13,107 nt of DNA from CAZUVM01 sp964623885. Its GTDB lineage: Bacteria > Verrucomicrobiota > Verrucomicrobiia > Limisphaerales > UBA8199. The position numbers were made by a program, and so were the translations under genes. A model generated the notes under the pieces. It did no database searches and was not told the origin of the DNA. It worked only from the letters and a program-made list of their open reading frames with translations. Of the stretch, positions 1 to 5,358 are shown one piece after another; the first letter of the stretch is position 1, and every line of letters begins with the position of its first letter. The stretch lies in assembly GCA_964623885.1 (NCBI GenBank), contig CAZUVM010000258.1, positions 1 to 13,107 on the forward strand, given 5' to 3'.

Positions 1-324
1 GCTCAAGCGGCAGGATTGGTATACACCAATTTTCCGATGAGCGGGATGGGCAAACCAAAAGCCGAGCAGGTCCGAATGATTCTGGCAACCATCGACAGCC
101 TCCCTGGACCGGTATTTGTCCACTGTGCCCACGGGTGCGACCGTACCGGCACCATTGTCGCCTGCTATCGCATTCAGCATGACAAATGGACTACTGCCTC
201 CGCGCAGGAAGAAGCCGACCACTATGGCATGTCCGGGTTCGAACGCGGAATGCGCATCTACATCACCGAATTCGGCAAGGCCGCTCAGCCGGGAGTCGAA
301 AAAATCGCCGACGCCAAGCAGTAA
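1..324 (+). CDS. dual-specificity/tyrosine-type protein phosphatase, C-terminal part (5' end outside window)
   Basis: The frame is open from the first base and ends at TAA 322-324, so the 5' part of the gene is missing. The visible 107 residues contain the cysteine-phosphatase signature HCAHGCDRTG. The nucleophile is Cys42 and the phosphate-binding Arg is Arg48, giving the C-x5-R spacing of the dual-specificity/PTP superfamily. A hydrophobic beta strand (GPVFV) leads into the loop and a helix (GTIVACYRI) follows, as expected for the P-loop. Such enzymes hydrolyse phosphotyrosine, phosphoserine/threonine or other phosphomonoesters; the substrate cannot be told from this fragment. The downstream segment with EEADHYGMSGFERGM resembles the alpha-helical C-terminus of small bacterial DSPs. 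An internal TTG at 16 could be mistaken for a start, but it lies only about 35 residues before the active site, too close for a full domain. The next gene is convergent, 45 bp away. Confidence 0.85.
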   Translation, partial: AQAAGLVYTNFPMSGMGKPKAEQVRMILATIDSLPGPVFVHCAHGCDRTGTIVACYRIQHDKWTTASAQEEADHYGMSGFERGMRIYITEFGKAAQPGVEKIADAKQ

Positions 325-369
325 GGTTCGCCGCACAAGTTTTCGTCCTCGTTCCCGTCCTCACTCGGC

Positions 370-1605
370 TCAGATCTTCAAAAAGATCTTCCTCCGGTAC
401 ATCCACCACAGCAGCAGCCAAAACACCAGCAGTACCATTGTGCCTTGCACCAGGGACTCATAAGTCTCGCCCAATATCTTAAACACATTCTGTCCCAGAT
501 GCGTCCTGATGTTCTTCTCAATGAAGCCTTCGAACAAATGGGCCATGCAGTAAGCGGCAATTGAGTTCATTCCAATCACGACCAACGGAAATGCCCATCC
601 GCGATGCTCCAACAGGTCAGTCACTGAATAAAACCCGGCCAAAAGCAGGAAACACCAACCGCCGCTGAATAATACCCAACTCGGAGTCCAGATCCGCTTC
701 ACCACGGGGCAAATTCCCAGCCAACCCAAGACCAAGCCACCCGCCAACCCCATCGCCCCGGCTATCGCCAGCCACTTCACCTTAGCCCATTGCGTCCGCT
801 CACTCCGCAAAACCGTCCCGGCAGTCAATCCCAGGATCATCGTACCGAGCGTCGGAATAAAACTGAGTGTGGCATAGCCCCCGCCGTTGAAATGAAATGG
901 CCGGCGCCGCGGGAACAGGTTCAAAAACCAGGTATCGAATGCCCACGCCAGGTTGCTGTTCTTGTTCCAATGCGCCTGGAATCCCGTCATGAGATGCCAC
1001 CAGTTCGGCGGCACTCCCACCGCCGCGTAATCAAAGTCCGGTCCCGGCGCCGGATAGAATGCGAAAGCCGCCCAGTAACCAATCACAATCAGGCTGAACG
1101 CAATCCACTGATCCCGAATCGGTCGAAACCCGAGCAGGAATAGAAATCCATACCCCAGGCCGATCTGCGTCAATGTGTCTTCGAAGGTCCAATTCGTTAT
1201 GGGGCCACTCAATGACCGCAGAAACACGCCCAGTAACACCAGCACCAAAGCCCGCCAGAAGGCGTGCACCGTCATGCGGGTCTGGCTTTGGCCTCGCGCA
1301 CGTCGGCTCGCCAGCGAATATGGCAGCGCTACACCCACCAAAAACGAAAACGACGGCTGGATTAGATCGTGCAGCGAACAGCCAATCCACTCTACGTGCG
1401 TTTGATGATGCGCCAGGAACCCCCAGAAGCCGTTGCTCGGCAGCGCGTCTGCCACGCGCCGCAGGTTCAGCACCTCCGCCATCATCAGGAACATAACCAG
1501 CCCGCGATAGGCGTCCATTGACGCCAACCGCGCCGGCGGCGCGGCCGGTACCGCCGCTTTCGGCCGCTCTGACACCTGCGGATTTGCGAACGCGGGCGCA
1601 GTCAT
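370..1605 (-). CDS. multi-pass membrane acyltransferase, HGSNAT/DUF5009-like (YeiB/NagX type)
   Basis: The protein has 411 residues, starting at ATG 1605 with AAGG six bases upstream, and ends at TGA. A Pro/Ala-rich N-terminus of about 28 residues precedes the family hallmark SMDAYRGLVMFLMMAEVL (about 29-46, TM1). Next come the conserved loop WIGCSLHDLIQPSFSFLVGVALPYS (about 73-97) and roughly nine further hydrophobic segments, ending in a basic tail. This pattern belongs to the heparan-alpha-glucosaminide N-acetyltransferase catalytic family and its bacterial DUF5009 relatives, which are thought to carry acyl groups across the inner membrane to sugars. Whether this member acetylates amino sugars, and which ones, is inference. 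It lies alone on the minus strand. A likely terminator separates it from the permease upstream, so it probably has its own promoter in 1606-1880, but no clear -35/-10 pair was found. The last codons contain a small perfect inverted repeat (372-389). Confidence 0.8.
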   Translation of the reverse strand: MTAPAFANPQVSERPKAAVPAAPPARLASMDAYRGLVMFLMMAEVLNLRRVADALPSNGFWGFLAHHQTHVEWIGCSLHDLIQPSFSFLVGVALPYSLASRRARGQSQTRMTVHAFWRALVLVLLGVFLRSLSGPITNWTFEDTLTQIGLGYGFLFLLGFRPIRDQWIAFSLIVIGYWAAFAFYPAPGPDFDYAAVGVPPNWWHLMTGFQAHWNKNSNLAWAFDTWFLNLFPRRRPFHFNGGGYATLSFIPTLGTMILGLTAGTVLRSERTQWAKVKWLAIAGAMGLAGGLVLGWLGICPVVKRIWTPSWVLFSGGWCFLLLAGFYSVTDLLEHRGWAFPLVVIGMNSIAAYCMAHLFEGFIEKNIRTHLGQNVFKILGETYESLVQGTMVLLVFWLLLWWMYRRKIFLKI

Positions 1606-1749
1606 GTGGTGCCTTGATGATTAACCGTTTCGACCGATTTTGGAAGCTAAAATCCCGGGGAGCCCCCGGTCCATTTTCCGGGCCGATCCTGGATTGAACC
1701 TCCCCTGCCCCGTGTCATCCTTTCCTCGTCATTTAGCTAGCCTTTCTGT

Positions 1750-1779
1750 GGCGCAACCTCCGCTGGTTGCGCCTTTTTT
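1750..1779 (+). terminator. strong intrinsic terminator on + strand with no obvious upstream gene
   Basis: A perfect 9-bp stem (GGCGCAACC at 1750-1758 pairing with GGTTGCGCC at 1765-1773) closes a 6-nt loop TCCGCT. It is followed at once by six T residues (1774-1779). This is a textbook Rho-independent terminator for transcription on the + strand. Read on the minus strand, the hairpin is followed by ACAGAAAGG, so it would not work for the permease. The nearest + strand gene upstream is the phosphatase, which ends 1.4 kb earlier across an opposing gene. It may therefore end a small RNA starting within the spacer, or antisense transcription from within the acyltransferase gene. Confidence 0.75.
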
Positions 1780-1879
1780 GATCATTTATTCTGCCCTAAA
1801 CTCATCCCGTTCATCTGGCATCCTCGCCTTTATCGGTTCTCCAGTAAACCAACTGCGCAGGGCGCTTCCTCCTTTGAAC

Positions 1880-1926
1880 AAAAAAATAGCCGGCGGGATT
1901 ACCGGAAAGTTAGATCCACACCGGCT
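1880..1926 (-). terminator. probable intrinsic terminator of the APC permease
   Basis: On the minus strand, AGCCGG (1926-1921) can pair with CCGGCT (1893-1888) across a 27-nt loop. An inner CCGG/CCGG pairing offers an alternative, shorter hairpin. The right arm is followed by A and then seven T residues (1886-1880). It lies about 90 bp past the permease stop codon, in the right orientation. The stem is short (6 bp), so efficiency is uncertain, but the T tract and position support it. Confidence 0.5.
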
Positions 1927-2018
1927 GCACTAATTACGCAGCCACTATAGCCAGGGGAAGCATAGGGACCAAAGTCCGAGTAATACTGACAACTCTCCGT
2001 AAAATCCCGGTGCGACTT

Positions 2019-3410
2019 CTATCTGTAGTTTGGGTCGCTCGGTACGCCCACAGGGCTGGTCGGTGCTGGAATCGCGATACCAACCCGGCGGCGCACGCAC
2101 CACCAATTGGCGGCCGCAACAAAGGCGGTGATCGTCATGAGCAGGGCTTCGCGAACATGCAATTGAGTCAAAAACACGACGCAAACGGCAACACCGAGAA
2201 CGCTGAATAACGCTCCGCAGGGCAAACGAAAGCTCGCCGCTGAAGGATTCGTCCTCCGTAACCGCAACACCGCCGCACAAACGGTAGCGTAATAAATGAT
2301 GCTGGCTCCGGCGCTCAGCACCAGACACCACTGGAAACTGCCCGTCACCGCGAGCATCAAGCTCAATACGGCAATCAGGATAATGGAGATGTGCGGCGTG
2401 CCGAAGCGCGGGTGCAATCGCCCGAAAATCTCAGGAAACTCTCGATGAGCGCTGATGGCGAACAAATAGCGCGGCATGTTCAGCATGCAGGCCGACAAAT
2501 AGCCGTAGGTCGAAACCATCGCCGCCACTTCCACGAACCACGCGGCCCCACGGCCGAGCAGCACCTGCGCGACAGCCGCCAGGGGGCGATCGGTCTGGCC
2601 GGGACTCAGCGTCGCTACGACCACGAACTGAATCAGCGTGTAGATCGCAATGCAAACTCCCAGCCCGGCGATTAGCGCCAGCGGAACATTGCGGCGCGGT
2701 TCGCGCACTTCTCCGGTTGTCGCCAACGGGTCTTCGAATCCGCTGTAGGCAAAGGACAGCATCAGCATGCCGCCTATCCACCCTGCCCAGCCGGGCGCGC
2801 TCAGTTCGCGGACGGTCACCGGTTCCGGGTGACGGGTGAAATGAATCGAGCCGAACAAAATCAGCAGCACCAGCGGAACCAACTTCGCTACGGTGAACAC
2901 GTTGCTCAAGATGGTCCCCTTGCGCGTTCCTGCGTAGTTAATCGCGGCCGGGATCAGCAGCAAGACGGTAATGACAAGCGCGCGCGGCCAGCCCTGACCA
3001 GCCCAGGGCAGGAACCCGCTCAGATGATCCACAAACAGGTTCGCGTTCGTTCCAGCTCCCCCCAAGGTTGAGAGCAGCCAGAACCAGCCGACCTGCAGGC
3101 CGACGAATCTGCCGAAGGCCGTCCGGGCGTACAAATAAACGCCACCGGCCCCGGAAAATTGTGACCCAACCTCGGCATAACAGAAAAGGATCACCCCCAT
3201 GAGCAGACCCGCAATGAGCATGATGATCGGGCTCGCCCGGCCCGTCCTGGCCATCAGCAGGCCGGGCATGCCGAAAATTCCGCTGCCGATCATGCAGTTG
3301 ATGATCAGCGCCGTGAGACTCCACCGGCCGATCGAGCGAGTCAACCCGCGCTCGGAACTCTCGCCGTTTCCCAGCGCAACCGGCCGAGTCATCTCGAGAC
3401 TCGGGTTCAT
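2019..3410 (-). CDS. APC-superfamily amino acid permease
   Basis: The predicted protein has 463 residues from ATG 3410 (TAG stop at 2021-2019), with about twelve hydrophobic segments. The TM1 signature CMIGSGIFGMPG (39-50) contains the unwound substrate-binding GSG turn. The TM6 region has AYSGFEDPLATTGEVREPRRNVP (about 221-243), typical of the amino acid/polyamine/organocation transporters of the AAT/APA type. It probably imports amino acids across the inner membrane by coupled transport or exchange; the substrate is not visible. The frame extends upstream to an ATG at 3467, but those 19 residues (ICVHLGSSVVESEG region) translate a simple period-10 DNA repeat. I therefore place the start at 3410 (MNPSLEM) or possibly 3392 (MTRPV). 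It is divergent from the redoxin gene and not in an operon. Length and motifs look intact. Confidence 0.88.
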   Translation of the reverse strand: MNPSLEMTRPVALGNGESSERGLTRSIGRWSLTALIINCMIGSGIFGMPGLLMARTGRASPIIMLIAGLLMGVILFCYAEVGSQFSGAGGVYLYARTAFGRFVGLQVGWFWLLSTLGGAGTNANLFVDHLSGFLPWAGQGWPRALVITVLLLIPAAINYAGTRKGTILSNVFTVAKLVPLVLLILFGSIHFTRHPEPVTVRELSAPGWAGWIGGMLMLSFAYSGFEDPLATTGEVREPRRNVPLALIAGLGVCIAIYTLIQFVVVATLSPGQTDRPLAAVAQVLLGRGAAWFVEVAAMVSTYGYLSACMLNMPRYLFAISAHREFPEIFGRLHPRFGTPHISIILIAVLSLMLAVTGSFQWCLVLSAGASIIYYATVCAAVLRLRRTNPSAASFRLPCGALFSVLGVAVCVVFLTQLHVREALLMTITAFVAAANWWCVRRRVGIAIPAPTSPVGVPSDPNYR

Positions 3411-3420
3411 GCCTTCGGAT

Positions 3421-3460
3421 TCAACCACAGATGAACCCAGATGGACACAGATAAAACCGA
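3421..3460. repeat. period-10 simple repeat upstream of the permease start
   Basis: Four consecutive 10-base blocks line up: TCAACCACAG, ATGAACCCAG, ATGGACACAG, ATAAAACCGA. Three end in (C/A)CAG and three begin with AT. The motif, best read on the minus strand as TCTGTGTCCATCTG, is from memory a common dispersed spacer sequence in Verrucomicrobiota and other bacteria. Only one copy is in this window, so dispersal cannot be shown here. It falsely lengthens the permease reading frame. Confidence 0.6.
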
Positions 3461-3593
3461 AGCTCAAAACCAGGACAACCAGTTATTGCAATGAAACTTT
3501 AGATGGACATTCCGAGGTCGATTATCCCCGCCCTATAGAAACCATAAAAGGTTGATAAAAAAGTTATTGACATACCACTATAAGTTTGCTTTC

Positions 3594-4769
3594 ATGCGTC
3601 CATTACCCACGCTTTTAGGGCCGGCGCGAGTCGTCTGCCGCCATTCCTGCTGGATTGGCTGGCAACTGTTGCGTCAGAACGGCCGGATCCTGCTGCGGCT
3701 CGAAAGGCTTGAACAGCAAGCCGAAGAAAAAGAGCACCGGGAGCCGGCAGGACTCGCGCCCGGTTTGGACGCGCCTGGGTTTGAACTGCCGGATTTGGCC
3801 GGGCAGCACCGCTCACTCGTGGATTTTCGCGGCGTGCCGCGGCTGCTGATCTTTTTTAACCCGGACTGCGGCTTTTGTCAGGAGTTGGCGCCAAAGCTGG
3901 CGGAACGTCAAATCCCGAAGCCCAACAGCCAACAAACCGAAGGCGCAGGCAGGCCTGTTCCTCTGATCCTAAGCATAGGGGACCCGGGCAAAAACCGGCG
4001 GTTCTTTGCGGAGCAAAAGCTCGGTTATCCTGTCCTGGTGCAGCCGGACACGGAAGTGGCGGCGGCCTATCGCGCGGCAGGCACACCCAGCGGCTATGTG
4101 ATCGACGAGGAAGGAAAAATCGCCAGCGAGCTGGTGATCGGCGGCGAAGCCTTGCTGGCATTGCTGACCGAAGAATCAAGAATCAAAAATCAAAAATCAG
4201 AAATTGGCCAGAGCCTCCTCACGTCGGCTCCTACAAACGAGGAAAGCGGACGCGCCGACCGTTTCAACAGACATTCGTTGGCTCAAAGCAAGATCAAACG
4301 CGACGGACTCGCGGCAGGCACAATCGCGCCTGAGTTCCGCCTGCCTCGACTGGATGGCGGTGAGCTATCACTTTCTGAGTTGCGCGGTCAGTTGGTTTTA
4401 TTGGTTTTTTCCAGCCCGCACTGCGGCCCTTGCCATACGCTGGCGCCCAGCCTCGAGAGATTTCACCGCAAACACCCCATTATCCAGCTAGTTATGATTA
4501 CCCGCGGTGGCCGAGAGGAGAACCGCCAAAAAGTCCGGGAGCATGGCCTCACATTTCCGATAGTGCTCCAAAAGCAATGGGAGATCTCGCGCAAGTACGC
4601 CCTGTTCGCTTCTCCGGTAGGCCCCGCCCGGACCAACACCGAAGTCCGATCCGAGCCAATAAGAGCAAGGCGGCCTGCAGCAACGGAATTCGAAACCTCG
4701 CATCGATATTTCCCGCCCGCTCATTACGCCGATGCCGTTCGGGCGGTTCACGGTTCTGACCAGGTTTGA
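3594..4769 (+). CDS. tandem redoxin (two thioredoxin/AhpC-TSA-like domains), second domain truncated; possible pseudogene
   Basis: From ATG 3594 the product has 391 residues; a TTG at 3552 would add 14. A short N-terminal anchor-like stretch (IGWQLLRQNGRILLRLERLEQQ, about 21-42) resembles the linker that follows a membrane segment in TlpA/MauD-like proteins. Domain 1 (about 54-192) has FFNPDCGFCQEL with the CGFC redox site at 92-95 and a TPSGYVIDEEG cis-Pro region. Domain 2 (about 238-342) has FSSPHCGPCHTL with CGPC at 277-280. Domain 2 stops matching right after KYALFASPV (about 342), where the cis-Pro segment should continue into the last two strands and helix. The final 49 residues are unrelated and Arg/Pro-rich. 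The linker holds translated simple repeats (IKNQKSEIGQ). Thiol-disulfide chemistry in the envelope is the family role. Because the second fold is incomplete and the start is unclear, function is doubtful. Confidence 0.65.
   Translation: MRPLPTLLGPARVVCRHSCWIGWQLLRQNGRILLRLERLEQQAEEKEHREPAGLAPGLDAPGFELPDLAGQHRSLVDFRGVPRLLIFFNPDCGFCQELAPKLAERQIPKPNSQQTEGAGRPVPLILSIGDPGKNRRFFAEQKLGYPVLVQPDTEVAAAYRAAGTPSGYVIDEEGKIASELVIGGEALLALLTEESRIKNQKSEIGQSLLTSAPTNEESGRADRFNRHSLAQSKIKRDGLAAGTIAPEFRLPRLDGGELSLSELRGQLVLLVFSSPHCGPCHTLAPSLERFHRKHPIIQLVMITRGGREENRQKVREHGLTFPIVLQKQWEISRKYALFASPVGPARTNTEVRSEPIRARRPAATEFETSHRYFPPAHYADAVRAVHGSDQV
4168..4206 (+). repeat. AATCAAAA simple-sequence insert in the redoxin linker
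   Basis: The stretch reads as repeats of AATCAAG/AATCAAAA/ATCAAAAATC/AGAAATT and is far more AT-rich than its surroundings. It encodes SRIKNQKSEIG between the two redoxin domains without breaking the frame. Such AATC-type tracts are, from memory, common spacer repeats in related genomes. The next 40 bases (GCCTCCTCACGTCGGCTCC and on) also look like spacer DNA rather than a conserved protein. Confidence 0.5.
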
Positions 4770-5160
4770 TCTCGCTGGATTGGGACCGAACCTGATTAAC
4801 CTGCGCTCGGGAAACGATACCGGCGGATTCGCTGCCGGCGAATTGGTCGCGTTCGGCATTGACGGCGATTTCGATCAGGCACAGTTATGTTACCGTGACG
4901 CCAGCGGCACGCATGTGCTGCCGTCCGGCGAAGCTCGCGGGTCAATTTGGATGTGGACGGTGAATTTCAATGCATTAGGCGGGGTGTACTCGATTTCGGT
5001 GAGCAATGTGAATGGCGGTTTTGCCACAACTGTGGGCGGGTTTCTAGAAAGGCGAGGTGCGAGCGTAGGTTCGTTTGCGGCGTTAATCGGCTGCATAGGT
5101 TCCTTCGAGTTCTTGATTTTTGTCAGCCCGACGTTCAGCCAGCCACCGCTTAGTCACTGA
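4732..5160 (+). CDS. hypothetical protein or gene remnant, weak Ig-like end
   Basis: A 142-residue open frame begins inside the tail of the redoxin (38-bp overlap) and ends at TGA 5160. Codons through about residue 105 have the GC-rich third positions expected of real genes here. Part of the product (TVNFNALGGVYSISVSNVNGG, about 76-96) resembles the last strands of the Ig-like repeats found in large exported proteins of this phylum (Y-S-V-x-V-S-N-x-x-G). There is no ribosome binding site, no signal peptide and no complete domain. After about residue 105 the translation looks like spacer sequence. I suspect a leftover fragment of a larger exported protein gene rather than a working gene. The function is unknown. 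Confidence 0.25.
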   Translation: MPFGRFTVLTRFDLAGLGPNLINLRSGNDTGGFAAGELVAFGIDGDFDQAQLCYRDASGTHVLPSGEARGSIWMWTVNFNALGGVYSISVSNVNGGFATTVGGFLERRGASVGSFAALIGCIGSFEFLIFVSPTFSQPPLSH

Positions 5161-5214
5161 ACGCGCGAGAAATTTGCTTACGAAACTTCGCTCATCCGCA
5201 CGCTAGGCAGCGTC

Positions 5215-5342
5215 GTAGCGCAGGCCTCCGAGCCTGCTGTATCGCAGGCTTCCTAGCCTGCGAACGCTTGCAGCGGGCGCTGTGATCCAACACTAGCCGA
5301 CTCGGTGGTCGGCGACACGGCAGGCTCGGAGGCCTGCGCTAC
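5215..5342. repeat. composite palindromic repeat element (26-bp inverted arms, four 6-6-6 hairpins)
   Basis: Arms at 5215-5240 and 5317-5342 are inverted copies matching at 25 of 26 positions; the one mismatch (T5238/G5319) would be a G-U pair in RNA. Within each arm lies an 18-bp palindrome with GCAGGC...GCCTGC ends (5220-5237 and 5320-5337), exact inverted copies of each other. Between the arms there is a third palindrome of the same family (GCAGGCTTCCTAGCCTGC, 5244-5261, extendable to 8-bp stems) and a fourth with different bases but the same 6-6-6 geometry (5296-5313, GCCGAC/GTCGGC). The element starts 16 bp past the hydrolase stop codon. GTAGCGCAGGC-type palindromes are remembered from Verrucomicrobiota intergenic DNA; copy number cannot be judged here. 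There is no T tract, so it is not a classical terminator, but it could stabilise the 3' end of the operon mRNA. Confidence 0.85.
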
Positions 5343-5358
5343 CGCAAAGCGCGAATCG

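Larger units (their letters stand above)
1606..2018. other. 413-bp spacer between acyltransferase and permease genes
   Basis: No convincing gene lies here. The open frame at 1640-1933 on the + strand has no recognisable domain, no ribosome binding site and a composition unlike its neighbours. The spacer carries two candidate terminators of opposite orientation, listed separately: an orphan one on the + strand at 1750-1779 and one on the minus strand at 1880-1926 that fits the permease. The left part (1650-1680) has short CCCGG/CCGGG inverted arms with no clear role. The acyltransferase promoter should lie between 1606 and 1880 on the minus strand, but I cannot point to a good pair of boxes. 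Confidence 0.5.

Noticed and set aside
372..389. AGATCTT/AAGATCT inverted repeat considered as a bidirectional terminator between the phosphatase and acyltransferase genes
   Set aside because: The stem is AT-rich, overlaps the last codons of the acyltransferase and has no T tract on either strand.
1640..1933. 97-residue + strand open frame in the spacer
   Set aside because: No ribosome binding site, no domain, biased proline/serine spacer translation, and it runs through a strong terminator hairpin at 1750-1779.
3567..3584. TTGACA with TATAAG considered as a promoter for the redoxin gene
   Set aside because: The boxes are only 6 bp apart; no -10 box lies at 16-18 bp, and that position overlaps the start codon.
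5320..5337. Palindromes considered as a CRISPR array
   Set aside because: The repeats are palindromic units in mixed orientation with irregular 6-58 bp gaps, not direct repeats with uniform spacers, and there are no cas genes.
5215..5342. Composite repeat considered as an intrinsic terminator for the hydrolase operon
   Set aside because: The long stem is real, but no T tract follows it on the minus strand, and the loop between the arms is 76 nt.
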